Shown here: positions 36,781 to 45,893 of the stretch, piece after piece
Numbering within the stretch: position 1 is the stretch's first letter
Layout: each line of letters opens with the position of its first letter
DNA from: Ralstonia sp. SET104
GTDB taxonomy: Bacteria > Pseudomonadota > Gammaproteobacteria > Burkholderiales > Burkholderiaceae
Direction of reading: 5' to 3'
DNA length: 64,000 nucleotides
Assembly (NCBI RefSeq): GCF_003851545.1
Contig: NZ_BHVX01000015.1
Location: 1 to 64,000, forward strand
Notes under the pieces: generated by a model
Seen by the model: only the letters and a program-made list of their open reading frames with translations
Told to the model about the DNA's origin: nothing
The model's database searches: none
Translations under genes and position numbers: made by a program

Positions 36781-37635
36781 TTATGTATTGTTGTCGGGCG
36801 CAAACCGCTGCGGCGCATGGGACGAATTCAGGCGCCCCAGGGCATCGAGGGTGACGAGCGTGGCGTCGACCGTCATCGTGAAGTCCGCCATGATATCAAG
36901 CGCCGCGTCGGGGCTGGCGCGCAGGTGGCCGGCCACCTCACCGTCCTGATTGGCGGGGACGAAGCTGGCGGGCAGTGTCAGGTCGAAAGCGAAGAGCGTT
37001 TCGCACTGGATGCCTTCGGGCACTTCGCGCAGCACATCCAGCGTGCCCCGCGGCACCAACCGGGCCGCCAAACTGGCGCCAATACCAGCCTCTTCCCAGC
37101 ACTCTTTCTCCAGCGCGCCGCGCGCATCGAAGCCATGTCCAATGCCGCCGGCGACGAGGTTGTCCCACATGCCCGGGTCGATCGGTTTGGTTTGGGCACG
37201 GCGGGCCAGCCAGAGCGCCGGCCCAGCTTCATCAGCGCCGTCGATCAGGCCGTTCATGTGCGCTGCATACGTGCGGATGCCGAAGAAACGCGCAGCAGCG
37301 CGTTCGATGAGCGCCAGCGTGGGTGTGCCCCAGCCCGTGTTGACGGCGAAACGCTCGTCGCGCCAGCCGCACACGTGACCGTCTTCAGCCAGACGCGCGA
37401 TCACTTCAGTCAGCGCGGCGGTGCGCTCGGCTTCAGTGGCCAAGGTATTGCGCAAATCGACCCGGTGCGCCGACACGTCAAACCACTGCGGCCAGCGCGC
37501 AAGCAGCGAAGCGCGCTCGTGACTCAGCCAGCCAACGCGTTGGCCGGCAACAATCCACGGAACCAGCGCGTCGGCATTAAACGCTTGCCGAGCGGCCAGG
37601 CCGTCCCGTATGCGCTGCACGCGGGGGTCTGTCAT
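36781..37635 (-). CDS. Nudix hydrolase with DUF4743-type N-terminal domain
   Basis: The 284-aa protein has an N-terminal domain (FNADALVPWIVAGQRVGWLSHE) of the DUF4743 type and a C-terminal Nudix domain. The Nudix box is close to consensus around GGIGHGFDARGALEKECWEE, with Lys replacing the usual Arg in the REUxEE part. Proteins of this type resemble the Nudix half of plant and yeast thiamine-related enzymes, so a role in cleaning damaged thiamine diphosphate is possible but inferred. It is first of a minus-strand run with purU and dnaQ. Confidence 0.82.
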   Translation of the reverse strand: MTDPRVQRIRDGLAARQAFNADALVPWIVAGQRVGWLSHERASLLARWPQWFDVSAHRVDLRNTLATEAERTAALTEVIARLAEDGHVCGWRDERFAVNTGWGTPTLALIERAAARFFGIRTYAAHMNGLIDGADEAGPALWLARRAQTKPIDPGMWDNLVAGGIGHGFDARGALEKECWEEAGIGASLAARLVPRGTLDVLREVPEGIQCETLFAFDLTLPASFVPANQDGEVAGHLRASPDAALDIMADFTMTVDATLVTLDALGRLNSSHAPQRFAPDNNT

Positions 37636-37739
37636 ATCAGCGCCTCATCATATCGGGCCTGCATTGTGCTTTCCGTGCGGCACGGGCCGCGCGATAATAC
37701 GCCGTTAATACAAGCCGTCATCAGACTGGAGAAACAAGG

Positions 37740-38132
37740 ATGGATGAAATCGACGAGCTGTCGGACCTGCCGACCCCGCGCTTTATTTGGGGCTTCGCCA
37801 TTGCCGTCACACCGTCCGGCGAAGTGTCGCACGATGAATTTGAGTATCTGACGCACACCCGCGCACCGCGCTTCACCTGTCGCGTGGTCGAACTCGAAGA
37901 CGCACCGGCCGAGCCGGAAGACGAAGGCGACATCGATGGCCGCATCGTCCACTTCGACAACCCGAAACGGATGTTTTACATCACAGACCTGGGCCTGGCG
38001 TTGATGAACTTCACGCTGTTCGACAAGGTGGATAACAAGTCCAAGCTGAAGAGCGCCTGCGACCAAGCCATCGCCGACTGGCTCACCCGCCGTGAATTCC
38101 TCGACTCCGAACCGGACGACGACGAGGATTGA
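37740..38132 (+). CDS. Conserved acidic protein of unknown function
   Basis: I do not recognise a named family. The 130-aa product is soluble and acidic, ending in EPDDDED, with a beta-rich N-terminal half (PRFIWGFAIAVTPSGEVSHDEFEYL) and a helical C-terminal half (KLKSACDQAIADWLTRREFL). The ATG at 37740 has GGAG 8 nt upstream. Codon use matches neighbours, so it is very likely expressed. It is divergent from the Nudix gene. Confidence 0.8.
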   Translation: MDEIDELSDLPTPRFIWGFAIAVTPSGEVSHDEFEYLTHTRAPRFTCRVVELEDAPAEPEDEGDIDGRIVHFDNPKRMFYITDLGLALMNFTLFDKVDNKSKLKSACDQAIADWLTRREFLDSEPDDDED

Positions 38133-38144
38133 TCGCTTGATCGT

Positions 38145-38705
38145 TCAGCCCTGAACCCCGACGCTGCGATCCTCGGTAAATCGCAGCTCGGTCAGGCGCA
38201 CATCGGCGTAGGCGCGCCCCGCATCCAGCAGGGCCGAAACCTGCGCCTTCACTTGCTCTTTCTGCGCGCGCAACGCCCGCGGCGGTACGGTCGAATCCTG
38301 GCCGGTGTGGTGCAGATACAGCATCTTGTAGGTGAGTTGGCTCACCATCCATTGCCGCAGCACGCGGCGCCGGCCGGCGTGGTCGGCTTCCAGTCCATCG
38401 ATCTGCCCCAGCAACGCGGAAAACGCCCGCGCCATAGCTGCCGGCTCAAGTACCTCGCCGGCGATGCAGCGTTCGGCCAGGGCGCGCGCTTCGGACGGCA
38501 ACATGGTGTTATCCGTTTCAACAAAACGCTCTGCGGCCGGCTTCGGGCGCGATGCCGGTGGCCGACTGGCCAGCCGCGCGGACACCGCGGACAGTGCTTC
38601 CTGCGCACGGCGGATGGACGCTTCCAGCGATTCCGCATTGCCCGGCACGATGCCGATGGTGGTCGGCATCTCGCTGGGTTGTTCGGCGCGTTTTTTGACG
38701 TCCAT
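38145..38705 (-). CDS. Conserved protein of unknown function
   Basis: The 186-aa product is soluble and mostly helical: an N-terminal segment with SLEASIRRAQEALSAVSARLAS, a Pro-rich linker (RPPASRPKPAAE), a middle helix pair and a C-terminal RALRAQKEQVKAQVSALLDAG. No catalytic motif is seen. The ATG at 38705 follows GGAGGG at good spacing. It converges with the acidic protein gene, their stops 12 nt apart. Confidence 0.75.
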   Translation of the reverse strand: MDVKKRAEQPSEMPTTIGIVPGNAESLEASIRRAQEALSAVSARLASRPPASRPKPAAERFVETDNTMLPSEARALAERCIAGEVLEPAAMARAFSALLGQIDGLEADHAGRRRVLRQWMVSQLTYKMLYLHHTGQDSTVPPRALRAQKEQVKAQVSALLDAGRAYADVRLTELRFTEDRSVGVQG

Positions 38706-38968
38706 CGTTCCCTCCGGTGATCGCCCTCAGCCAAGCTGCGTGGCGGACGAAAGCAGAATTGTAGAACGCGGCGCACATTTTTCGACAGTTCAACACAGCG
38801 GTTCCATATTGCAAAGACGGCGCAAACGGTAACGTGGCGTCACAAAACCACGGTGCAATGTTGGCGGCCTTTCGCGCCGGGGCGGCCTCGCCACGGGTAA
38901 AATGCCGGATTGCGCTGCCAGCGCAAGCACTCAATTGCTGACCGCCTCCGCGCGGCAAGGAAATCGCC

Positions 38969-39871
38969 TTGATCAAGTGGATTATCGTGGCCCTCTATCT
39001 GGGCTCCATTCTGTATGTGCACTTTCGCGGCAAGGTGCGCCTGAAATTCTGGCGCCAGATGTTCGACCACTCGGCCGTGGTCGCGCCGGTCAACTGCTTT
39101 ATGTATGCGTTCTCGGGCGTGCCGCAGACGCCATATGTGCCGGTCGAGCGCTTTCCAGATCTGGAAAAACTGCAGGCCGCGTGGCCGCAGATTCGTGACG
39201 AAGGCCTGGCGCTCATCAACCTGCGCAAGATCAAGGCCGCCGAGAAGAACGACGACGCCGGCTTCAACTCGTTCTTCAAGAATGGCTGGAAGCGCTTCTA
39301 CCTGAAGTGGTACGAGGCACATCACCCGTCAGCCGAACAGCTCTGCCCGCAGACCGTCGCGCTGCTGCGTGATCTGCCCAGCGTGAAGGCCGCAATGTTT
39401 GCCGAGCTGCCGCCGGGCGGCAAACTGAACCCGCATCGTGACCCGTTTGCCGGCTCGCTGCGCTATCACCTGGGGCTTGCCACACCCAATGACGACCGCT
39501 GCTTTATTGAGGTCGATGGCGAGCGCCACAGTTGGCGCGACGGCCAGGGCGTGGTCTTTGACGAGACCTACCTGCACTGGGCTGAAAATGCCTCCGACAA
39601 GGACCGCCTGATCCTCTTCTGCGACATCGAGCGCCCAATGAAATTCGGCTGGGCGCAGCGCATCAACAAGTGGCTCGGCCGCAAAGTCATGACCGCCGCC
39701 AGCTCGCCCAACGATGACGGCGACCAGACCGGCGGCATCAACAAGCTGTTCCGCTACGTCTGGGCGATGGGCCAGTACCGGCGCCGCTTCAAGGCGTGGA
39801 ACCGCAAGGTCTACTACGTGGTGAAGTTCGGCCTGATCATTGGCGTGGCAGCGTTGATCGTCTGGATCTGA
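38969..39871 (+). CDS. lpxO: LpxO-type lipid A / aspartyl beta-hydroxylase
   Basis: Fe(II)/2-oxoglutarate dioxygenase of 300 aa, likely hydroxylating a lipid A secondary acyl chain at the inner membrane. It has an N-terminal membrane helix (about 3-17), the family segment FAELPPGGKLNPHRDPFAG with iron-binding His, LGLATPNDDRCFIEVDG, FDETYLHWAEN, and a C-terminal membrane helix (about 282-299). The start is TTG at 38969 with AAGGA 7 nt upstream. A Rho-independent terminator follows. Confidence 0.92.
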   Translation: MIKWIIVALYLGSILYVHFRGKVRLKFWRQMFDHSAVVAPVNCFMYAFSGVPQTPYVPVERFPDLEKLQAAWPQIRDEGLALINLRKIKAAEKNDDAGFNSFFKNGWKRFYLKWYEAHHPSAEQLCPQTVALLRDLPSVKAAMFAELPPGGKLNPHRDPFAGSLRYHLGLATPNDDRCFIEVDGERHSWRDGQGVVFDETYLHWAENASDKDRLILFCDIERPMKFGWAQRINKWLGRKVMTAASSPNDDGDQTGGINKLFRYVWAMGQYRRRFKAWNRKVYYVVKFGLIIGVAALIVWI

Positions 39872-39901
39872 TCCCACGCCCTGCTGTACCTGCCCCGCAC
39901 A

Positions 39902-39928
39902 AAAACCGGCCTGAAGCGCCGGTTTTTT
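39902..39928 (+). terminator. Intrinsic terminator after lpxO
   Basis: AAAACCGGC (39902-39910) and GCCGGTTTT (39918-39926) form a 9-bp stem followed by further T residues, 30 nt past the lpxO stop. Confidence 0.9.
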
Positions 39929-40182
39929 GTTGGGTATAAAAAAGCGACTCGCATTGCAGTCGGCTTGCGTTTTTACAAAGCAGAGAGGTAAAAGCGCCAC
40001 ATCCGGCACAAATCTCGCCTAATGTCAGGAATTGAACGCTCCGGCGCTCATGCGATATGGCGGGCACGCCGCTTGCTCCATCTTGGTCGACACCCCTGCC
40101 AATGGCATGGGATCGAGTCAGAGCCGGGACGCGCGCGTGCCTGCGTTCCTCGTCAACATCAGAGACAGTGAGATCGATCGCC

Positions 40183-40788
40183 ATGAAAAAAAACCTCATC
40201 AGCCGCCGTACTGCTGCAACGCTTGCCGCCGTCGCACTGCTCGGCACCCAGATTGCGGCCTGTACCACCACCAGCCCGAATGCGCAGGGCTCCGACGTGA
40301 TGTCGTCGACCAACAAGCACGCCACCACCAACTCGCAGGCCGATTCGGTGCTCTCGCGCCTGTACACCACGGCCAGCGGCTCACGTGAGCTGGTTGGGCG
40401 CGCCAAGGGCGTACTGGTGTTCCCGTCGGTGCTCAACGCCGGCTTTGTGGTGGGCGGCCAATATGGCGAAGGCGTACTGCGCACGGGCGGCGGCCGGCCG
40501 CTGGGCTACTACAACATCGCCTCGGCGTCAGTTGGCTTCCAGGCCGGTGCGCAATCGCGTGCACTCATCATTCTGTTCATGACGGACGAAGCGCTGCAGA
40601 AATTCCAGAACAGCCAGGGCTGGACGGCCGGCGTGGATGCCACCGTGGCGTTGGCGAAGATCGGCGCAAACGGCGCCGTGGATACCAACACTGCGCAGCA
40701 GCCGATCATCGGCTTCAACTTGACCAATGCGGGCCTGATGGCCGGTGCGTCGGTCGAAGGTACGAAGATCACGAAGCAGAACAACTGA
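40183..40788 (+). CDS. YSC84/SYLF-domain lipoprotein
   Basis: The 201-aa precursor has a signal peptide with lipobox QIAAC (Cys27), then the SYLF (YSC84) domain: LYTTASGSRELVGRAKGVLVFPSVLNAGFVVGGQYGEGVL, RPLGYYNIASASVGFQAG and NLTNAGLMAGASVEGTKI. The domain binds lipids in eukaryotes; the bacterial role is unknown, probably envelope related. The frame is open upstream, but the ATG at 40183 begins a proper signal sequence. Confidence 0.9.
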   Translation: MKKNLISRRTAATLAAVALLGTQIAACTTTSPNAQGSDVMSSTNKHATTNSQADSVLSRLYTTASGSRELVGRAKGVLVFPSVLNAGFVVGGQYGEGVLRTGGGRPLGYYNIASASVGFQAGAQSRALIILFMTDEALQKFQNSQGWTAGVDATVALAKIGANGAVDTNTAQQPIIGFNLTNAGLMAGASVEGTKITKQNN

Positions 40789-40811
40789 TCTGCACACTGG
40801 TTACTGCCAAT

Positions 40812-40839
40812 ACCGCCGTCTCGCACGGCGGTTTTTTTT
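40812..40839 (+). terminator. Intrinsic terminator after the YSC84 gene
   Basis: ACCGCCGT (40812-40819), loop CTCGC and ACGGCGGT (40825-40832) are followed by a run of T residues to 40839. Confidence 0.9.
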
Positions 40840-41000
40840 GCGCGGAACCTGCGTGAAGCGTTGCGGCAATGTTGCAGCCCCAGGGAAATCCGGAGGGGGC
40901 GGCGCAAGGCTTCTCGGCTAGCATCGTTCGGCCGATGCTGCGGTGCGTGCTGCGGTATCGGCCACACAGACAAAACAACCACCCAGAAGAAGGGAGAGAC

Positions 41001-42152
41001 ATGACAGGTCGCAACGCCGCTTTGCGTGGCGCCATCGTATGCGCGTGGCTGTCGGGGCTGTTGCTGGCGCCTGGCCAAGCGATGGCTGAACCGGGCATCA
41101 CCGACAACAAGATCGTCATCGGCCAGACTGCGGGCTTCACCGGCCCTGCCGGCGAACAGGTCAAGGAGATGACGCAAGGCGCCAATCTCTATCTCGATGC
41201 GGTGAACCGGGCCGGTGGCGTAAACGGACGCAGGATCGAGCTGATTTCTGAAGACGACGGCTTTGACGCGACCGCTTCCAAGAAGCAGGCGCATACGCTG
41301 CTGACGGACAAGCAGGTCTTCGCCCTCTTCCTGCCGCGCGGCACGCCGAATACCGAGGCGGTCATGACAGAGGCCCGCCCGCTGGGCGCGCCGGTGGTGG
41401 CGCCTTCAACCGGCGCCTCGGCGTTCTTCGATCAGCCCGACCCGCTACTCTTTGTGGTGCGCGCGAAATACCAGTCGGAGATTGCCGAGCTGGTGCATTA
41501 CTTCGACACGCTGGGCCTGCGCCGCCTGGCACTCGTCAACGTGAATGACACCTTCGGCAAGGACACCGAAATCGGTTTCAACAACGCGACAAAAAAGCTG
41601 CCCGCCGACGCGCACACCATCTTCACCGTCGATCGCCTGAAGCCGGACATCGCCAAGGCCACGGCTGACGTGGGCAAGTTCGCGCCACAGGCGGTGATCC
41701 TGGCCTGCCCCGGCACGACAGCGCGCGCGATGATCGAAGCGCTCAACAAGCAAGGCACGGTGACGCAGATTGCGGCACTGTCCAACAATGCCGGCCTGGC
41801 CTTTGCGAAGTCGCTCGGCGCGCTGGGGCGCGGCGTGGTGATTTCGCAGGTGATGCCCTCGCCGGTGCGCTCCACTTCTTTGCTGGGCCGGGAGCTGGCG
41901 TCCAGCGCCAAGTCGGCCGGCGTCGCGCCGTCGTACGCCATGATGGAAGGCTACGCAGCCGCGCGCGTGCTGGTTGAAGGGCTCAAGCGTGCAGGCAAGT
42001 CGCCCACGCGCGCCAGCTTTATCTCGGGGCTGGAGTCCGCCGGCACGATCGACCTGGGCGGCCTGGACGTCCGCTATGGCCCGAACCTGCGCAAAGGATC
42101 GAACTACGTCGAGTTGACCGTGATCGGCCCGAACGGCACCTTCGTTAAATAG
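41001..42152 (+). CDS. Orphan branched-chain-amino-acid-type ABC binding protein
   Basis: Periplasmic binding protein of 383 aa of the LivK type. The signal peptide ends near APGQAMAEP; the mature protein reads ITDNKIVIGQTAGFTGPAGEQVKEMTQGANLYLDAVN, with a typical type I fold and VVISQVMPSP. The ATG at 41001 is preceded by GGGAG. No Liv permease or ATPase genes are nearby, so it may serve a transporter elsewhere or a sensory role. It is followed by the LysR regulator on the same strand after 168 nt. Confidence 0.9.
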   Translation: MTGRNAALRGAIVCAWLSGLLLAPGQAMAEPGITDNKIVIGQTAGFTGPAGEQVKEMTQGANLYLDAVNRAGGVNGRRIELISEDDGFDATASKKQAHTLLTDKQVFALFLPRGTPNTEAVMTEARPLGAPVVAPSTGASAFFDQPDPLLFVVRAKYQSEIAELVHYFDTLGLRRLALVNVNDTFGKDTEIGFNNATKKLPADAHTIFTVDRLKPDIAKATADVGKFAPQAVILACPGTTARAMIEALNKQGTVTQIAALSNNAGLAFAKSLGALGRGVVISQVMPSPVRSTSLLGRELASSAKSAGVAPSYAMMEGYAAARVLVEGLKRAGKSPTRASFISGLESAGTIDLGGLDVRYGPNLRKGSNYVELTVIGPNGTFVK

Positions 42153-42233
42153 CGGCAGGTACGCGCTGCGGCGGAGCCTGCCGCGGCAATTTTTGCACCG
42201 CACGAAATAGGGGTTGCCCGCGCCAAACGCATG

Positions 42234-42251
42234 AGTACATAAGAAAATACT
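42234..42251. promoter_or_regulatory. Possible LysR-type operator
   Basis: AGTA (42234-42237) and TACT (42248-42251) form an interrupted dyad with a 10-nt A-rich centre, 70 bp before the LysR gene. It fits the T-N11-A style of LysR sites, but the match is short. Confidence 0.3.
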
Positions 42252-42320
42252 ATTTGGAATTCACATACTGCCTCTACCAGAATGCACAAGTCACATGCAT
42301 GACCGGGATCAATCAGGCTG

Positions 42321-43295
42321 ATGGAACTCCGACAACTCGAAGCGTTTGCCGCGGTCATGTCGACCGGCAGCGTCACTGCGGCGGGCAAGCTGCTGGGCCG
42401 TTCGCAGCCCGCAATCAGCCGGCTCATCCAGGATCTGGAAGCCGAGATCGGCTATGCCCTGTTCACGCGCGCGGGGCCGCGCGTCTCGCCCACGGAGCAG
42501 GGTTTCCTGTTGTACGAAGACGTTGAGCATACGCTGATCAGCGTACGTCAGATCCGCGCCCGCGCCGAAGAAATCGCGCGCGGCGAGGCACGGCCGCTGC
42601 GCCTGGCGGCCACGTCCGCACTGGCGGCAGGCTTGCTGCCCGCTGCGCTGGCCGACGAGTCGGAACTGGCGCAGCACGTGCAGATTCGCAGCGCCTCGCC
42701 CGAGCAGGTCGTGCACGCGGTGCTGACCGGCGCCGCCGACCTTGGCCTCAGCAGCCTGCCGCTGGAGCATCGCGGCGTGACGGTGCATTGGATTGGTGAG
42801 GCCGCGTGCGTGGCTGCCATGCAGACGAGCGACCCGCTGGCCGTTGGCAAGCGTGTGGCATTGGCCGATTGCGCGGGGCGCCGCATCGTCACGATGCACA
42901 ACCCGTATCGCCTGCGCCGCCGCTTGGACCAAGCGTTGGCAAAAGCCGGCGTGGAACCCGTCTCGCTCATCGAGACCAATGCGTCGCTCAATGCGTTGAC
43001 TGCCGTGCGTGCGGGGCTGGGCGTGGCGTTGCTGGAGCCGGTCACGGCATACGGCGTGCCAATCGACGGCGTGGCCGTGCGCCCGATCGACGCCGATATC
43101 CCCTTCTTCTTTGGCGTGATCACCCCCGAGGCAAAGCGGCCGTCGGCAGCGGTGCTCTCGCTGACCGACGCGCTTTCTCGCGCGGCACAGCGCCTGCTGC
43201 CGGACTGCAAGCTGCACGATCCGGCACGCCATGCCAGCATGCTGCAGGTGCTGTACGGCGAACCCATCAACGAAACCGAAGGCGCGTCCGCATGA
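42321..43295 (+). CDS. LysR-family transcriptional regulator
   Basis: The 324-aa protein has an N-terminal winged helix (MELRQLEAFAAVMSTGSVTAAGKLLGRSQPAISRLIQDLE) and a C-terminal periplasmic-binding-like effector domain (about 95-300). It resembles LysR proteins that sense amino acids or opine-like compounds; the ligand is unknown. Its stop overlaps the monooxygenase ATG (ATGA), so unusually for a LysR protein it is co-directional and translationally coupled to the operon it probably controls. Confidence 0.92.
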   Translation: MELRQLEAFAAVMSTGSVTAAGKLLGRSQPAISRLIQDLEAEIGYALFTRAGPRVSPTEQGFLLYEDVEHTLISVRQIRARAEEIARGEARPLRLAATSALAAGLLPAALADESELAQHVQIRSASPEQVVHAVLTGAADLGLSSLPLEHRGVTVHWIGEAACVAAMQTSDPLAVGKRVALADCAGRRIVTMHNPYRLRRRLDQALAKAGVEPVSLIETNASLNALTAVRAGLGVALLEPVTAYGVPIDGVAVRPIDADIPFFFGVITPEAKRPSAAVLSLTDALSRAAQRLLPDCKLHDPARHASMLQVLYGEPINETEGASA

Positions 43296-44791
43296 CCGCT
43301 GCACAACAAGACAATGCGCCGCAGGTCACTGGGCTCGCAGCGCTGGAAGCGCGTTTGCACCAAGACCTGTCCTGGCTTGAACTCCCTGCAAAAAATTGGA
43401 CGCTGCCGCATACGGTAGACGGCCAACCCGTGCTGGATGTGGCCGTCATTGGTGGCGGCATGGCCGGCCTGGCGGCAGCGGCGTCGCTCAGGCATCTGGG
43501 CATCGGCGTGGTGGTGTTCGACCGCGCCCCGTTTGGCTTCGAAGGCCCGTGGGCGACGACGGCGCGCATGGAAACGCTGCGCTCGCCCAAGCAACTGACC
43601 GGCCCTGCGCTTGGCCTTCCGGCGCTGACGTTTCGCGCGTGGTTTGAAGCGCAGTTCGGCACCGATGCGTGGGAGGTGCTCGACAAGATCCCGCGTCTGC
43701 AATGGATGGATTACCTGCGCTGGTACCGACGCGTGCTGCAGCTCGACGTGCGCAACGACCACTGCGTGCAGACGATCCACCCGCGCGAGGACGACGCCGT
43801 TGCATTGCTGATCGACGCACCGGGGCAGCCAACCCAGCGCGTGTTTGCACGCCGCGTGGTGCTGGCTACCGGACGTGATGGACTCGGCGGTGCGTCGGTG
43901 CCGGACTTTGCGCACCAGTTGCCGCGTCGCTGGTGGGCGCATTCATCCGACGAGATGGATTACGGCACACTGGCCGGCAAACGCGTGGGCGTGATCGGCG
44001 CCGGTGCATCGGCCATGGACTCGGCCGCGACGGCGCTGGAAGCCGGCGCCGCCAGTGTTGACATGCTGATCCGCCGCCCTGACCTGCCGCGCGTGAACAA
44101 GGGCAAGGGTGCCGGCAGCCCGGGCCTCGTGCACGGCCACCTGCATCTGCCCGACGCGTGGAAATGGCGCATCCGCCATTACATCAACGTTGAGCAAGTG
44201 CCGCCACCGCGCGGCAGCACGCTGCGCGTGTCGCGCCACCCGAACGCACGCTTCAACCTAGGCTGCGGCATCCTGGGCGTGGACGAACACGACAACGTGC
44301 TGCATGTGGCCACCACCAAGGGCGTGTTCCAGTTGGACTTCCTGATCTTCTCGACGGGCTTTCGCACCGATTGGGCTGCGCGCCCCGAGTTCAGTGCGCT
44401 GGCACCGCACATCCGCCAATGGCGCGACCGCTATACGCCGCGCCCCGGCGAGGAAGATGCGGAACTCGCCGATTCACCCGACCTCGGCCACGCCTTCGAA
44501 TTTCGCGAGAAAACGCCCGGCACGCTCCCCGGCCTGTCGCGCGTGCATTGCTTCTGCTACCCGGCGTCGGTCTCGCACGGCAGCGTCTCGGGCGACATTC
44601 CCGCCATCAGCGAAGGCGCGAAGCGCTTGGCGCAAGGCATTGCCGGGCTGCTGTATCAGGAAGACATCGACGCGCACTACGCTGCCATCCAGGCCTATGC
44701 CGAGCCGGAAATCTTCGGCGATGAATGGACGCCTGCATCGCCGCCAGGCATAGAAGCGCAAGCCACACCGCGCCAGGAGGCCGCACGATGA
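43292..44791 (+). CDS. Flavoprotein monooxygenase-like NAD(P)/FAD oxidoreductase
   Basis: The 499-aa protein has two dinucleotide-binding motifs: FAD-binding VAVIGGGMAGLAAAASL near residue 50 and NADPH-binding VGVIGAGASAMDSAATAL near 232, with LIFSTGFRTD near 354. This layout is that of FMO/Baeyer-Villiger type monooxygenases or related hydroxylases. The first 48 residues are an extension with no known motif. It begins with ATGA overlap to lysR and ends with ATGA overlap to the permease gene, so oxidation of the transported compound is a fair inference. Confidence 0.88.
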   Translation: MTAAQQDNAPQVTGLAALEARLHQDLSWLELPAKNWTLPHTVDGQPVLDVAVIGGGMAGLAAAASLRHLGIGVVVFDRAPFGFEGPWATTARMETLRSPKQLTGPALGLPALTFRAWFEAQFGTDAWEVLDKIPRLQWMDYLRWYRRVLQLDVRNDHCVQTIHPREDDAVALLIDAPGQPTQRVFARRVVLATGRDGLGGASVPDFAHQLPRRWWAHSSDEMDYGTLAGKRVGVIGAGASAMDSAATALEAGAASVDMLIRRPDLPRVNKGKGAGSPGLVHGHLHLPDAWKWRIRHYINVEQVPPPRGSTLRVSRHPNARFNLGCGILGVDEHDNVLHVATTKGVFQLDFLIFSTGFRTDWAARPEFSALAPHIRQWRDRYTPRPGEEDAELADSPDLGHAFEFREKTPGTLPGLSRVHCFCYPASVSHGSVSGDIPAISEGAKRLAQGIAGLLYQEDIDAHYAAIQAYAEPEIFGDEWTPASPPGIEAQATPRQEAAR

Positions 44792-45783
44792 CGGGCTGGT
44801 TCGGTTGGCTAGTAGGCCGCATCGGCCAGGCACTGCTGGTCGTGCTGGTGATGACGGTGATCGTTTTTGTTGGCTTGCACGCCATCGGCAATCCCGTCGA
44901 CATCCTGATCGGCCAGGACGTGGATCAGGTCGACCGCGCACGCATCATCGCCGAGCTGGGTCTGGACAAACCGCTATGGGAGCAATACCTCGCCTTCCTG
45001 AACGGCGCGCTGCACGGCAATCTGGGCAAGAGCTTCGTCTACAACGAGCCCGCCATCCTGCTCATCCTGCAACGCCTGCCGGCCACGCTGGAACTGGCGT
45101 TTTCAGCGCTGATCATCGCGGTGGTGATCGGTGTGCCGCTGGGGTTGTTCGCGGGGCTGTATCCGCGGCACCCGGTGTCGCGGCTGCTGATGACTGGCAG
45201 CGTGGTGGGCTTCTCATTGCCGACGTTCTGGGTCGGGCTGATGCTGATCATGGCGTTCAGCGTGAGCCTTGGCTGGCTGCCCGCCAGCGGGCGCGGCGAG
45301 ACGGTACGCGTGTTCGGCATCGAATGGTCGTGGCTGACGGTGGATGGCTTGCGGCACCTCGTGCTGCCGGCGGTCAACCTGTCGCTGTTCAAGCTGTCGC
45401 TGGTGCTGCGGCTCACATCTGCCGGTGTGCGCGAGGTGCTGCCGCAGGACTTCGTGAAGTTCGCACGCGCCAAGGGCTTGTCGCCGCTGCGGGTGGTGCT
45501 GGCGCACGTGCTGCGCAACACGCTGATCCCGCTGGTGACGGTGCTGGGGCTGGAACTGGGTTCGACCATCGCCTTCGCGGTGGTGACGGAGAGCATCTTT
45601 GCGTGGCCCGGTGCAGGCAAGCTGATTCTCGACAGCATCAACGCGCTGGACCGCCCAGTCATCGTTTCCTACCTCATCGTCGTGGTGTGCCTGTTCGTGT
45701 CACTCAACCTGATCGTTGACATCCTGTATCGGATGCTGGACCCGCGCGTGCGCGCGGCGGATAACGCGCAGGGGGCGTTATGA
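44788..45783 (+). CDS. Dipeptide/oligopeptide-type ABC permease (DppB-like)
   Basis: Inner-membrane permease of 331 aa with about six helices. It shows the family features GLDKPLWEQYLAFLNGALHGNLGKSF in the periplasmic loop and the EAA motif DFVKFARAKGLSPLRVVLAHVLRNTLIP. The ATG at 44788 follows AGGAGG and overlaps the monooxygenase stop. It resembles the transporters annotated near KPN_01854-type binding proteins, a link recalled from family names only. Confidence 0.93.
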   Translation: MTGWFGWLVGRIGQALLVVLVMTVIVFVGLHAIGNPVDILIGQDVDQVDRARIIAELGLDKPLWEQYLAFLNGALHGNLGKSFVYNEPAILLILQRLPATLELAFSALIIAVVIGVPLGLFAGLYPRHPVSRLLMTGSVVGFSLPTFWVGLMLIMAFSVSLGWLPASGRGETVRVFGIEWSWLTVDGLRHLVLPAVNLSLFKLSLVLRLTSAGVREVLPQDFVKFARAKGLSPLRVVLAHVLRNTLIPLVTVLGLELGSTIAFAVVTESIFAWPGAGKLILDSINALDRPVIVSYLIVVVCLFVSLNLIVDILYRMLDPRVRAADNAQGAL

Positions 45784-45893
45784 GCAGCAAGCAGAAGCCC
45801 CGCGCAGCCAGGAGGCGCGCGCCCGCGAATGCTGCCCGCCACCGGCACCAGCGGCGCACATTGATCGGCACGTTCCCGAAGGTGGCTGCATGA
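45780..45893 (+). CDS. Possible 37-residue basic peptide between the permease genes
   Basis: An ATG at 45780 overlaps the DppB-type stop as ATGA. The frame runs 37 codons to a TGA at 45891-45893 that overlaps the next permease ATG as ATGA. The peptide begins MSSKQKPRAARRR and ends GTFPKVAA; it is strongly basic (12 Arg or Lys in the first 26 residues). It would bridge the otherwise 106-nt gap with unbroken coupled translation. Chance is possible in GC-rich sequence, and no homologue is known to me. Confidence 0.35.
   Translation: MSSKQKPRAARRRAPANAARHRHQRRTLIGTFPKVAA

Noticed and set aside
42548..43942. 464-codon minus-strand frame opposite the LysR and monooxygenase genes
   Set aside because: Shadow frame crossing two well-supported genes; composition is not protein-like.
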